Assembly (NCBI GenBank): GCA_910589055.1
Contig: CAJURN010000016.1
Coordinates: 1-64,000, forward strand
DNA: 64,000 nt
Origin: an uncultured Muribaculaceae bacterium
GTDB taxonomy: Bacteria; Bacteroidota; Bacteroidia; Bacteroidales; Muribaculaceae
Direction: 5' to 3'
A program made the position numbers and the translations under genes. Below, one piece after another: positions 37,305 to 46,747 of the stretch. Within the stretch, counting starts at the first letter, position 1. Each line of letters begins with the position of its first letter. Below the pieces are notes generated by a model. That model ran no database searches. It worked only from the letters and a program-made list of their open reading frames with translations, and was not told where the DNA came from.

Positions 37305-38736
37305 AGCGATACGGAACAACGAGCCTCTGAATCTGAGGCAGCAGATAGCGCTCACGACAAAATTAGCCGTTCCGGCCATTCTCGCGCAGCTTTCCACCAT
37401 ATTGATGCAGTATATCGACGCGTCGATGGTGGGACGTCTCGGTGCCGACGAATCGGCTTCCATCGGTCTTATGAACAGTAGCCTGTGGTTTTTCTGGGGC
37501 GTATGCTCTATGATTACAATGGGCTTCTCGGTGCAGGTTGCCCACCGCCTGGGTGCCAAGGAGGATGCCCAGGCCCGCGACGTACTGCGCCAGGGCATAA
37601 CTTCCTGCCTGATTTTCGGCATACTGATGGCTCTTATAGGTGGGGCGATAGCTCCGTTTCTGCCAGGCTGGCTCGGCGGCACGGAAGAAATCCAACACGG
37701 AGCCACGGTGTACTTCGTGACCTTCATCGCCGCCCTGCCTATTCTGACAATGAACTACCTCGGCGGAGGCATGCTCCGCTGTGCAGGAAACATGAAGGTG
37801 CCGGGGCTGCTCAATGTGCTTATGTGCGTGTTGGATGTGATGTTCAATTTCTTCCTGATTTTCCCAACACGTGAACTCCAGTTTGCAGGGGCATCTTTCA
37901 CTGTTCCCGGCGCCGGACTCGGAGTGTTCGGGGCGGCCCTCGGCACAGTATTGGCCGAATGTGTGTGCGCCGCATCCATGATGTACTTCCTGTGCAGGCG
38001 ACAGAAAGAGCTTCACCTCACCGGAGAACATTCCGGAGGCAGCTTCCGGCCGAGGATGGAAGTACTGCGGAAGGCGGCGAAGATTTCCGTGCCGATGACT
38101 CTCGAGCATGTCATATTCTGCGGAGCGCAGATTACAATAACAATTATCGTGGCTCCCCTCGGCGTGGTAGCCATCGCCGCCAACGCCTTTGCCGTGACCG
38201 CCGAGAGCCTGTGTTACATGCCCGGTTTCGGTATAGGCGATGCAGCCACGACACTTACAGGGCAGAGTTATGGAGCCGGACGCTACGACCTTGTTCGGCG
38301 CTTCTGTCATCTGACAGTGCTTTTAGGCTTGGCAATAATGACCGTGATGGGTGTGATAATGTACATCGCCGCACCGCTGATGATGGAAATAATGACCCCC
38401 GTGGATGCCATCGCCTCCCTGGGAACCGAAGTGCTGCGCATCGAAGCCTGGGCCGAACCTATGTATGCCGCCTCGATTGTGGCCTACGGCGCGTTTGTAG
38501 GCGTTGGCGACACATTGATTCCGGCAACGATGAATTTCGGGAGCATCTGGCTTGTGAGAATACCCTTGGCAGCCATACTTGCCCCGTCGCTCGGACTGCG
38601 CGGAGTATGGATTGCCATGTGTGCCGAACTATGTTTCCGCGGAATCATATTCCTGTGGCGCATGAAATCCGGAAAATGGCTCAAGCCTGACCGCAAATCG
38701 TCGGAATCCGAACCGATGCCGGTAGAGGAAGTGTGA
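37291..38736 (+). CDS. MATE family efflux transporter
   Basis: The 481-residue protein has twelve predicted helices in two homologous halves, as expected for multidrug and toxic compound extrusion transporters driven by Na+ or H+. Family-type sequences include PAILAQLSTILMQYIDASMVGRLGADESASIGL in the first half and PMTLEHVIFCGAQITITIIVAPLG with SLCYMPGFGIGDAATTLTGQ in the second. Its start lies inside the aminotransferase gene (14-bp overlap), so it is the last member of the operon. The substrate is unknown. Confidence 0.9.
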   Translation: MTSIEAIRNNEPLNLRQQIALTTKLAVPAILAQLSTILMQYIDASMVGRLGADESASIGLMNSSLWFFWGVCSMITMGFSVQVAHRLGAKEDAQARDVLRQGITSCLIFGILMALIGGAIAPFLPGWLGGTEEIQHGATVYFVTFIAALPILTMNYLGGGMLRCAGNMKVPGLLNVLMCVLDVMFNFFLIFPTRELQFAGASFTVPGAGLGVFGAALGTVLAECVCAASMMYFLCRRQKELHLTGEHSGGSFRPRMEVLRKAAKISVPMTLEHVIFCGAQITITIIVAPLGVVAIAANAFAVTAESLCYMPGFGIGDAATTLTGQSYGAGRYDLVRRFCHLTVLLGLAIMTVMGVIMYIAAPLMMEIMTPVDAIASLGTEVLRIEAWAEPMYAASIVAYGAFVGVGDTLIPATMNFGSIWLVRIPLAAILAPSLGLRGVWIAMCAELCFRGIIFLWRMKSGKWLKPDRKSSESEPMPVEEV

Positions 38737-38791
38737 AAGAATTGTTTATTTATGAATTTTTATTCCCCGGCATTAAACACCGGCGACGGAA

Positions 38792-38823
38792 TTTGCGTAT
38801 ATTAATTGAAAATATTATCTTTG
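38792..38823 (+). promoter_or_regulatory. Promoter of the phosphohexomutase gene
   Basis: TTTG (38792-38795) and TATCTTTG (38816-38823) are spaced by 20 nt. The leader to the ATG at 38879 is about 50 nt. Confidence 0.8.
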
Positions 38824-38878
38824 TAATTCATTAAATCAAACATATCTCTTTGCGAGACTTAAAAATTTTACTGCTAAC

Positions 38879-40627
38879 ATGGAAAATAACGAACTTCTTG
38901 CGCAGGTAACTGCCAAGGCACAACAGTGGTTGAGCGAGGATTACGACGCAGAAACCCGTGAAAACGTTAAGCGCATGCTCGACGCTGACGACAAGACAGA
39001 ACTCATCGAAAGTTTCTATAAAGATCTCGAATTCGGTACAGGCGGTCTTCGCGGCATCATGGGTGCCGGTACCAACCGTATGAACATCTACACAGTGGGC
39101 GCCGCCACACAGGGTCTTGCCAACTATCTTAAAGAAGCGTTTGCCGACCTGCCCGAAATCAGCGTTGTCGTAGGTCACGACGTCCGCAACAACTCGCGCA
39201 AATTTGCCGAAATCGTTGCCGACATCTTCTCTGCCAACGGCATCAAGGTGTATCTGTTCGACTCCTTCCGCCCCACTCCCGAACTCTCGTTCGCAATCCG
39301 TCAGCTCGGTTGCCAGAGCGGTGTAAACATCACGGCCTCCCACAACCCCAAGGAATACAACGGCTACAAGGCTTACTGGAGCGACGGCGCACAGATTATC
39401 GCCCCCCACGATGTCAACATCATCGACAACGTGAACAAAATCCAGTCGGTCAAGGAAATCAAATTCCAGGGCGACAAATCCAAGATTGAAATCATCGGCG
39501 ACAAGATGGACAAGGCTTTCCTTGACGCCATCAAGACTCTTTCGCTCGATCCCGAAGTAATCAAGCGTCACGCCGATCTCAAGATTGTCTACACACCTAT
39601 CCACGGCACAGGTGTGAAACTCGTTCCGGACTCGCTCCGCAACTATGGTTTCACCAACATCATCCACGTTCCCGAACAGGATATTCCTTCCGGCGACTTC
39701 CCCACCGTTGACTCCCCCAACCCCGAAAATCCCTCGGCTATGGCAATGGCTATCGCCAAGGCCAAGGAAGTTGAAGCCGACCTCGTTGTGGCTTCCGACC
39801 CCGATGCCGACCGTATCGGCTGCGTTATCCGCGACAACAACGGCGAATACCAGCTCGTCAACGGTAACCAGATTGTCATGATTCTTCTCAACTACATCAT
39901 GCTCCGCAACCGCGAGCTCGGACGTCTCAACGGCAACGAATACGTTGTGAAGACCATCGTGACAACCGAAACCATCAAGGCCATCGCCGAAAATCAGAAC
40001 ATCAAGATGTACGACTGCTACACAGGCTTCAAGTGGATTGCTTCCGTAATCCGTGACCTCGAAGGCACTTGCCGTTATCTCGGTGGTGGCGAAGAAAGCT
40101 ACGGCTTCCTCGCCGAAGATTTCTGCCGCGACAAGGACTCTGTTTCCGCAATCTCCCTTATGGCCGAAATCTGCGCATGGGCCAAGGACCGTGGCATGGA
40201 CTTCAACGAAATGCTCCAGGAAATCTATCTCAAGAACGGCTACTCACACGAAGAAGGTATTTCCGTTGTCCGCACCGGTAAGTCCGGCGCCGAGGAAATC
40301 CAGCAGATGATGAAGGACTTCCGCGCCAATCCTCCCAAGACTCTCGGTGGAAGCGAAGTTGTAGTAATCAAGGACTACGCCGACCTCAACGAAACCGACC
40401 TCCGCACCGGCAAAGTAAGCAAGATGGACTTCCCCACCACAAGCAACGTGCTCCAGTTCTTCACAGCCGACGGCACTAAAGTTTCCGTCCGTCCTTCCGG
40501 TACAGAACCTAAAATCAAGTTCTACATCGAAGTACACGACAAGATGGCCGACAAGAACGACTACGACCGTTGCAACAAGGACGCCGCAGTTAAAATCAAC
40601 GCCGTCAAGAAAGACCTTGGCATCTGA
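38879..40627 (+). CDS. Phospho-sugar mutase (phosphoglucomutase/phosphomannomutase)
   Basis: The 582-residue alpha-D-phosphohexomutase interconverts hexose 1- and 6-phosphates. Motifs are in order: GTGGLRGIMG near the start, the phosphoserine loop NITASHNPKEYNGYK, the metal-binding SDPDADRIG, the sugar-binding GGGEESYGF and the phosphate-binding VRPSGTEPKIKFY. Length fits the long PgcA-type bacterial mutases. Specificity for glucose versus mannose cannot be assigned. It is monocistronic with its own promoter and terminator. Confidence 0.95.
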   Translation: MENNELLAQVTAKAQQWLSEDYDAETRENVKRMLDADDKTELIESFYKDLEFGTGGLRGIMGAGTNRMNIYTVGAATQGLANYLKEAFADLPEISVVVGHDVRNNSRKFAEIVADIFSANGIKVYLFDSFRPTPELSFAIRQLGCQSGVNITASHNPKEYNGYKAYWSDGAQIIAPHDVNIIDNVNKIQSVKEIKFQGDKSKIEIIGDKMDKAFLDAIKTLSLDPEVIKRHADLKIVYTPIHGTGVKLVPDSLRNYGFTNIIHVPEQDIPSGDFPTVDSPNPENPSAMAMAIAKAKEVEADLVVASDPDADRIGCVIRDNNGEYQLVNGNQIVMILLNYIMLRNRELGRLNGNEYVVKTIVTTETIKAIAENQNIKMYDCYTGFKWIASVIRDLEGTCRYLGGGEESYGFLAEDFCRDKDSVSAISLMAEICAWAKDRGMDFNEMLQEIYLKNGYSHEEGISVVRTGKSGAEEIQQMMKDFRANPPKTLGGSEVVVIKDYADLNETDLRTGKVSKMDFPTTSNVLQFFTADGTKVSVRPSGTEPKIKFYIEVHDKMADKNDYDRCNKDAAVKINAVKKDLGI

Positions 40628-40648
40628 TACGCCAAATCATAATGACTT

Positions 40649-40679
40649 AGAGTCCGGCCTTCGGGTCGGACTCTTTTTT
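40649..40679 (+). terminator. Intrinsic terminator of the phosphohexomutase gene
   Basis: AGAGTCCGGCC pairs with GGTCGGACTCT over a TTCG tetraloop (11-bp stem), followed by six T residues. Confidence 0.95.
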
Positions 40680-40763
40680 ATCCATACCACCCGGGCTTTT
40701 AACTTTTTAAGTTAAAACAAGTGGTATATTTAGGTAAAAACATAGTCTCTTTGTCGCAGTGAT

Positions 40764-40795
40764 GTAACAATTCGGAGGTTCAGTTGTTACATTTG
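40764..40795 (+). promoter_or_regulatory. -7 element with overlapping inverted repeat before the Omp85 gene
   Basis: TACATTTG (40788-40795) matches the -7 consensus. GTAACAA (40764-40770) and TTGTTAC (40784-40790) form a 7-bp inverted repeat with a 13-nt spacer that overlaps it. No TTTG stands at the normal -33 distance, so an activator or repressor site is plausible. Confidence 0.5.
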
Positions 40796-40821
40796 CAAAG
40801 ACTATTTATTACTGAGAGATT

Positions 40822-42012
40822 ATGCTAACCAGATTAAAATTCATCATCATTCTGCTCGCACTCGCTCCCTGCCTATCCGCACAGGAGATTTCCGAGATGC
40901 CGACGGTTCCGGATTCCATCACATTGGAGCCGGTTGATTCCGTCGCTGCCGCCAAGCCGAAAAGGAATCTGGTGCAGAAGGTCATCGACTATTTCGCCGA
41001 ATCAAACAAGGTGCGCAAAAATAAGAAATTCGATTTCAGCATCATAGGAGGTCCGCACTACTCTTCCGACACAAAATTCGGCATCGGACTCGTTGCCGCA
41101 GGCCTTTACCGCCGCGACATGACCGATACTATTACCCCGGTTTCCGACATATCAATCTACTTCGATGCCACAACGAGCATGTTTTTCAAGCTCGGAGTAC
41201 GCGGCACGCACCTTCTGCCCCACGACAAGGCACGCCTGCACTACGATGTCAACTTCTCATCGGTAGCCACCAAATTCTGGGGCATAGGCTACGACAACAA
41301 CGTGAACGACGACAACGAATCAAAATACAAATATCTCAACTCCCAGGCCGAAGTGACATTCGTGTGGAAAATAGCCCCGAACCTCTACATCGGTCCCCTC
41401 GCGACATTCGACTATATCAACGGACGCCAATTTGAAAAACCATGGCTCTGGGAGGGAGAGGCCGACAGAACTTTCAACGTCGGCGCAGGCGTGACATTCC
41501 AGTACGACAGCCGCGACTTCCTCACCAATGCCTCGAAAGGAATCTACTTCCGTCTCGACCAGCGATTCAATCCGCGTTTCCTCGCCAACAAGTATGCTTT
41601 CTCCCTCACCGAACTTACCTTCTCGGCCTATCATAAGCTCTGGAAAGATGCCACACTGGCCTACCAGTTCCACACCCGCTGGACCTATGGCAACACTCCC
41701 TGGGGACTGCTGTCGACCCTTGGCGGCAGCGACAACATGCGCGGATACTTTGAAGGCCGGTACCGCGACAAGTCGGAATTCGACGTATGCATCGAGCTTC
41801 GCCAGCACATATGGCACCGCAACGGTCTTGTGGCCTGGGTTGGAGCAGGCTCCGTTTTCCCCAACTTCAAGGCAATCACTTTGAGAAAAATACTCCCCAA
41901 CTACGGCATAGGATACCGTTGGGAATTTAAAAAACGCGTCAACGTGCGGCTCGACCTCGGTTTCGGACGCCACCAGACAGGATTCATATTCAGCATAAAT
42001 GAAGCTTTTTAA
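40822..42012 (+). CDS. Omp85/BamA-type outer-membrane beta-barrel protein
   Basis: The 396-residue product has a signal peptide (KFIIILLALAPCLSAQ) and a beta-barrel of the D15/Omp85 C-terminal type. The conserved barrel motif appears as LGGSDNMRGYFEGRYRDK, and the sequence ends with an aromatic residue after alternating strands (RLDLGFGRHQTGFIFSINEAF). No POTRA domains precede the barrel, so it is a short barrel-only member rather than BamA itself. The 3' end overlaps the phosphoethanolamine transferase gene by 14 bp, suggesting a shared role at the outer membrane. Confidence 0.85.
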   Translation: MLTRLKFIIILLALAPCLSAQEISEMPTVPDSITLEPVDSVAAAKPKRNLVQKVIDYFAESNKVRKNKKFDFSIIGGPHYSSDTKFGIGLVAAGLYRRDMTDTITPVSDISIYFDATTSMFFKLGVRGTHLLPHDKARLHYDVNFSSVATKFWGIGYDNNVNDDNESKYKYLNSQAEVTFVWKIAPNLYIGPLATFDYINGRQFEKPWLWEGEADRTFNVGAGVTFQYDSRDFLTNASKGIYFRLDQRFNPRFLANKYAFSLTELTFSAYHKLWKDATLAYQFHTRWTYGNTPWGLLSTLGGSDNMRGYFEGRYRDKSEFDVCIELRQHIWHRNGLVAWVGAGSVFPNFKAITLRKILPNYGIGYRWEFKKRVNVRLDLGFGRHQTGFIFSINEAF

Positions 42013-43708
42013 GAACATATCATATTATTTTCTCGGTGCCGGTTCGCCCGTGGCGCTGATGTGGATTTTCCCGGTGCTTCTTTTAGTGCCGAACATCGTG
42101 CTCGACTTTACTGAAGTCCGCTATACGATGTGGCAGAAGCTCGTCAATGTGGCCGTGCCGTTGGGAATCTACATGCTTCTGTGTTCCTGGAGCCGCAACA
42201 TAGGCCGCACGGTGCTTCTTTTCATCCCCGTGATGGTGCTGTGCGCCTTCCAGCTCGTGCTCACGGGGCTGTACGGCGAGTCAATCATTGCCGTGGATAT
42301 GTTTCTTAATGTTGTCACCACCAACATGAGTGAGGCAACCGAACTCCTTGCCCAGCTCACACATCCCATCCTGGCCGTGTGCGTTCTTTATCTTCCTCCC
42401 ATCATAGCCGGAGGGATGTTCTTCTGCCGGCGCCAGACCACTACCCCCGGCTCACGCCGCAGCGCCCGCATCGCAGGCGTGTGCATCCTCATCATCGGCC
42501 TTGTAGGCATGGGAGGATGCTTCGCAACCGGACGCTACAAGGCCGAACGACGTATGTTTCCCGTCAATGTAGTGTCGAACATGATTACCGCAGCGCAACG
42601 CTCTGCCGCAACGGCGAAATACTTCGTCACCTCCGCAGGATATTCTTTCGATGCCAAAGCAACCCGAACCCCTGACGAAAAAGAAATATATGTAATGGTA
42701 ATAGGCGAGACTTCGCGCGCCGACAACTGGCAACTTCTTGGCTATGACCGGTCGACAAATCCCAAACTCTCGCAGCGCTCGGGACTCACAGCCTTCGGAA
42801 AGACCCTTTCCGAGAGCAATACCACCCACAAGAGCGTGCCACTGTTGATGTCGGCGCTTTCAGCCGATTCATTCGGCGACTCAATCTACCGCGCAAAAGG
42901 TGTGATTGAAGCCTTCAACGAAGCGGGATTCAGCTCGGCATGGATTTCCAACCAGCAACGCAACCATTCGTTCATCGACTTCTTCGGCGAACAGGCTCAT
43001 CATGTTGATTTTCTCGTGGACGACGGAAGCCATCATCACGACATGGAGCTTATACCTCATCTGAGAAAATTCATTTCCGAAGCCGGCGGGAATAAACTTT
43101 TCATCGTACTCCACACCTACGGCTCCCACTTTAATTATAAGGAGCGTTTTCCTGAAGAATACACCTATTTTACTCCCGACAATTCAGCGGAAGCCGAGGC
43201 CGAGAACCGCGAGGGACTCATCAACGCCTACGACAACACTATCCGATATACCGACGCGGTTCTCGACAGCATAATCTCGACCGTGGCAGCCTGCGGATGT
43301 CCGGCGGCCGTTGTCTATACCTCCGACCATGGCGAGGATATTTTTGACGACGCACGCGGCCGCTTCCTGCATGCTTCGCCAAATCCGACCTACTGGCAGA
43401 TTCATGTGCCGTTCATCGTATGGACCTCCGAGGAATACGCACAGACTCATCCTGAAAAAATCGAGGCCATAAGGCAGAACTCGGGCAAGAATATATCCTC
43501 AAGCCGCAGCGTTTTCCACACTCTACTGTCGCTGTCGGGAGTCGTTGCCAAATGCTACAATCCCGGAGCAGCCGTGTGCGAAAAGTGCTATTGCGAACCT
43601 CCCAGAAAGTACCTCAACGACTACAACGAAGGCATCGCTTTGGAAGAAAGCGGATTAAAGAAAATCGACCTCGGATATTTGGAAAAGAAAAACATATCAA
43701 CAAATTAA
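41999..43708 (+). CDS. Phosphoethanolamine transferase (EptA/sulfatase family)
   Basis: The 569-residue inner-membrane enzyme has about five N-terminal helices and a periplasmic sulfatase-fold domain. That domain carries VMVIGETSRADNWQLLGYDRSTNP, the likely Thr nucleophile region SESNTTHKSVP, HTYGSHFNYKERFP and VYTSDHGEDIFDD. These are the metal- and substrate-binding motifs of EptA-type enzymes that add phosphoethanolamine to lipid A or other glycans. Such modification lowers negative charge and can protect against cationic peptides. It is coupled by overlap to the upstream barrel gene. Confidence 0.9.
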   Translation: MKLFKNISYYFLGAGSPVALMWIFPVLLLVPNIVLDFTEVRYTMWQKLVNVAVPLGIYMLLCSWSRNIGRTVLLFIPVMVLCAFQLVLTGLYGESIIAVDMFLNVVTTNMSEATELLAQLTHPILAVCVLYLPPIIAGGMFFCRRQTTTPGSRRSARIAGVCILIIGLVGMGGCFATGRYKAERRMFPVNVVSNMITAAQRSAATAKYFVTSAGYSFDAKATRTPDEKEIYVMVIGETSRADNWQLLGYDRSTNPKLSQRSGLTAFGKTLSESNTTHKSVPLLMSALSADSFGDSIYRAKGVIEAFNEAGFSSAWISNQQRNHSFIDFFGEQAHHVDFLVDDGSHHHDMELIPHLRKFISEAGGNKLFIVLHTYGSHFNYKERFPEEYTYFTPDNSAEAEAENREGLINAYDNTIRYTDAVLDSIISTVAACGCPAAVVYTSDHGEDIFDDARGRFLHASPNPTYWQIHVPFIVWTSEEYAQTHPEKIEAIRQNSGKNISSSRSVFHTLLSLSGVVAKCYNPGAAVCEKCYCEPPRKYLNDYNEGIALEESGLKKIDLGYLEKKNISTN

Positions 43709-43837
43709 ACCCGACATTAAAATATATAAAGTTTCCCCAAAATTTTCATAAAACACTAATTATCAATAAAGTAAAATTTCACAACACCTAAAAAGTTTTC
43801 CAAAATGAAAATTTATCCGAATTTTTCGGGCAACAAA

Positions 43838-43869
43838 TTTGCACGTTACGGATAAATTCAATAGCTTTG
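43838..43869 (+). promoter_or_regulatory. Promoter of nrdDG
   Basis: TTTG (43838-43841) and TAGCTTTG (43862-43869) are spaced by 20 nt. Initiation is expected near 43876, ahead of a terminator hairpin that lies in the leader. Confidence 0.8.
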
Positions 43870-43891
43870 CAGAGCAAAACAAATCAAACGG

Positions 43892-43928
43892 GACGGTCAG
43901 ACTGAAACGTGGTTTTGACCGTCTTTTT
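43892..43928 (+). terminator. Leader terminator upstream of nrdD
   Basis: GACGGTCA pairs with TGACCGTC and is followed by five T residues. It lies between the promoter at 43838-43869 and the nrdD start at 43969, and no second promoter is visible after it. It is either an attenuator or the end of a roughly 53-nt small RNA. Confidence 0.75.
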
Positions 43929-43968
43929 ATGCCTTAATCCTGAATAAAACCTAAAGCCCCGCAAAACG

Positions 43969-46176
43969 ATGATACAGACAGTAGTGAAACGCGACGGACG
44001 TGTCGTGGGATACAATGAGGAAAAAATCAAAGCCGCCATCCGAAAGGCAATGCTCCACACCGAACTCGGCGAGGACGAAGCGCTCCTGAACAAGATTGCC
44101 GACCGCATAGGATATGCAGGAAAGGAACGCATGACCGTGGAAGAAATTCAGGACATGGTGGAACTCGAACTCATGAAAAGTCCCCGAAAGGAAGTTGCAA
44201 AACGCTACATCGCCTACCGCGACCAGCGCAGCATCGCGCGCCGCGCCAAAACCCGCGATATGTTCAACGAAATCATCGAGGCAAAGAGCAACGACATCAC
44301 ACGCGAGAACGCGAACATGAACACCGATTCCCCCGCCGGAATGATGATGAAGTTCGCCAGCGAAACAACCAAGCCCTTTGTCGACGACTACCTGCTCTCT
44401 CAGGAAGCACGCGACGCAGTCCGCAACGGATACATCCACATCCACGACAAGGACTACTATCCCACAAAGAGCCTTACCTGCGTGCAGCACCCGCTCGACC
44501 GCATCCTCAGCTACGGCTTTATCGCCGGACACGGCGAATCCCGCCCTGCAAAACGCATCGAGACTGCAAGTATCATCGCATGTATCTCGCTTGAGACTGC
44601 ACAGAACGAAATGCACGGCGGCCAGGCAATCCCGGCTTTCGACTTCTATCTCGCGCCCTTCGTGCGTTCATCTTATATAGAGGAAATCGACAACCTCGCC
44701 AATCTCTCGGGCAAGGATCTCAGCCACCTCTACAACTACCCCTTCACCGACTACACCAAGCGCGACCTCGAAGGACTTGAAGGCGAGGAACGTATGCTCC
44801 AGCATGCCGTAAACCGCACCGTGAGCCGTGTGCATCAGGCCATGGAAGCCTTCATCCACAACATGAACACCATCCACTCCCGCGGTGGAAATCAGGTTGT
44901 ATTCTCATCAATCAACTACGGAACAGACACCTCCGCCGAAGGTCGCTGTATCATCCGAGAGCTTCTCAACTCCACCTACGAAGGCGTGGGCAACGGCGCA
45001 ACAGCCATATTCCCCATTCAGATCTGGAAAAAGAAACGTGGCGTGAACTACCTCAAGGAAGACCCCAACTACGACCTGTATCAGCTTGCATGCAAGGTGA
45101 CTGCACGCCGTTTCTTCCCCAACTTCGTCAATCTCGACGCCACTTTCAACCAACATGAGAAATGGCGCGCCGACGACCCTCTGCGCTACCGCTACGAGAT
45201 TGCAACAATGGGATGCCGCACACGCGTGTTTGAAGACCGCTATGGCGAAAAGACTTCAATCGGACGCGGCAACCTGAGCTTCACCACCGTGAACATCGTG
45301 CGCATCGCAATCGAATGTATGGGCATACGCGACTCCGACGAGCGCATCGCCGCCTTCTTCCAGCGCCTTGATGCCGTACTTGAAACTGCGGCCCGTCAGC
45401 TCTGCGACCGTTTCGACTTCCAGAAAACCGCGCTTGTGAAGCAGTTCCCCCTTCTGATGTCTAAGCTCTGGAACGGAACCGAAGGCCTCAAGCCAAACGA
45501 CACCATCGAGCCCGTAATCAACCACGGCACCCTCGGCATCGGCTTCATCGGACTTGCCGAATGTCTCGTTGCCCTCACAGGAAAGCACCATGGCGAAAGC
45601 GAGGAATCACAGGCTCTCGGCCTGCGGATTGTGAGCCACATGCGCAGCCGTGCCAACGAGTTCTCGGAACGTTACAACCACAACTTCTCGGTGCTCGCCA
45701 CCCCCGCAGAAGGTCTCGCAGGAAAATTCACCGCAAAAGACCGCAAGACATTCGGCGAACTCCCCGGAATCACCGACAAGATTTACTACACCAACTCCAA
45801 CCACGTGCCCGTGTACTACAAGTGCTCACCACGCCACAAAGCCAAGGTGGAAGCCCCCTACCACGACCTCACTCGTGGCGGACACATCTTCTACGTTGAA
45901 ATCGACGGCGACGCGACACATAACCCCGAGGCGATCTACGACATCGTGGACCTGATGGACAAACACAACATCGGATATTGCTCGGTCAACCACAACCGCA
46001 ACCGCTGCATGCACTGCGGATATGAGGACGCTTCGGCCGACCTGAAGGAATGTCCCAAATGCCACAGCACCGCCATCGACCGTCTCCAGCGCATCACCGG
46101 CTACCTCGTGGGCACCACCGACCGCTGGAACAACGCCAAGCTCGCCGAGCTCAACGACCGTGTGGTACACAAATAA
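43969..46176 (+). CDS. nrdD: Anaerobic (class III) ribonucleoside-triphosphate reductase
   Basis: The 735-residue enzyme reduces ribonucleoside triphosphates to deoxy forms without oxygen. An ATP-cone lies at the N-terminus (VVKRDGRVVGYNEEKIKAAIRKAM). The C-terminal zinc site is CMHCGYEDASADLKECPKCHS, and the glycyl-radical region reads QRITGYLVGTTDRWN with the radical Gly in TGYL. Catalytic and allosteric parts look intact and length is normal. The activase gene nrdG follows after 6 bp. This fits an obligate anaerobe. Confidence 0.97.
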   Translation: MIQTVVKRDGRVVGYNEEKIKAAIRKAMLHTELGEDEALLNKIADRIGYAGKERMTVEEIQDMVELELMKSPRKEVAKRYIAYRDQRSIARRAKTRDMFNEIIEAKSNDITRENANMNTDSPAGMMMKFASETTKPFVDDYLLSQEARDAVRNGYIHIHDKDYYPTKSLTCVQHPLDRILSYGFIAGHGESRPAKRIETASIIACISLETAQNEMHGGQAIPAFDFYLAPFVRSSYIEEIDNLANLSGKDLSHLYNYPFTDYTKRDLEGLEGEERMLQHAVNRTVSRVHQAMEAFIHNMNTIHSRGGNQVVFSSINYGTDTSAEGRCIIRELLNSTYEGVGNGATAIFPIQIWKKKRGVNYLKEDPNYDLYQLACKVTARRFFPNFVNLDATFNQHEKWRADDPLRYRYEIATMGCRTRVFEDRYGEKTSIGRGNLSFTTVNIVRIAIECMGIRDSDERIAAFFQRLDAVLETAARQLCDRFDFQKTALVKQFPLLMSKLWNGTEGLKPNDTIEPVINHGTLGIGFIGLAECLVALTGKHHGESEESQALGLRIVSHMRSRANEFSERYNHNFSVLATPAEGLAGKFTAKDRKTFGELPGITDKIYYTNSNHVPVYYKCSPRHKAKVEAPYHDLTRGGHIFYVEIDGDATHNPEAIYDIVDLMDKHNIGYCSVNHNRNRCMHCGYEDASADLKECPKCHSTAIDRLQRITGYLVGTTDRWNNAKLAELNDRVVHK

Positions 46177-46182
46177 TCTGCC

Positions 46183-46635
46183 ATGCCAAGAGTAAGCGGA
46201 ATAATCGACGGCACAGCCGTTGACGGCCCGGGATTGCGTACTTCCATCTACTTCTCAGGTTGCTGCCACCGGTGTCCGGGATGCCACAATCCGTCCACAT
46301 GGGACTTCGAGGCAGGAGAGGAAATGAGCGTTGACGATATCGTGGAGCGCGTGGAGGAAAACGGATTCAACGTGACCTTCAGTGGGGGCGACCCGATGTA
46401 TCAGGCCGCGGAAATACTCCCGCTGGCAAAAGAACTGAAATCACGCGGCTATAATATATGGTGCTACACGGGTTTCACACTGGAAGAACTGACTACCGAC
46501 GCAGCCCCCGCGGGAGCCGCCGAGCTTCTTGAATACATCGACACCATTGTCGATGGCCCTTACATAGAATCGCTGCGCGACACCGACCTGCGTTTCAGAG
46601 GATCGTCCAACCAGCGCATAATCAACCTTGCGTAA
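46183..46635 (+). CDS. nrdG: Anaerobic ribonucleotide reductase activating protein
   Basis: The 150-residue radical SAM activase installs the glycyl radical on NrdD. The CX3CX2C cluster motif is seen as CCHRCPGC, preceded by GIIDGTAVDGPGLRTSIYFSG and followed by the SAM-binding FSGGDPM. It lies 6 bp after nrdD in one operon, and a terminator follows. Confidence 0.96.
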   Translation: MPRVSGIIDGTAVDGPGLRTSIYFSGCCHRCPGCHNPSTWDFEAGEEMSVDDIVERVEENGFNVTFSGGDPMYQAAEILPLAKELKSRGYNIWCYTGFTLEELTTDAAPAGAAELLEYIDTIVDGPYIESLRDTDLRFRGSSNQRIINLA

Positions 46636-46670
46636 CAATCTTAAAAACGCCCTTAACATACGCTAAATTT

Positions 46671-46703
46671 CGCCCCCGGCTGAACATTGCTCAGCCGGGG
46701 GCG
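46671..46703 (+). terminator. Terminator after nrdDG
   Basis: CGCCCCCGGCTGA pairs perfectly with TCAGCCGGGGGCG around a 7-nt loop. It is followed by a short T-containing tract and stands between nrdG and the superoxide dismutase gene. Confidence 0.85.
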
Positions 46704-46747
46704 TTATCTTAGTATAATCAAGACAAACTAATAAAACTATCATAATT

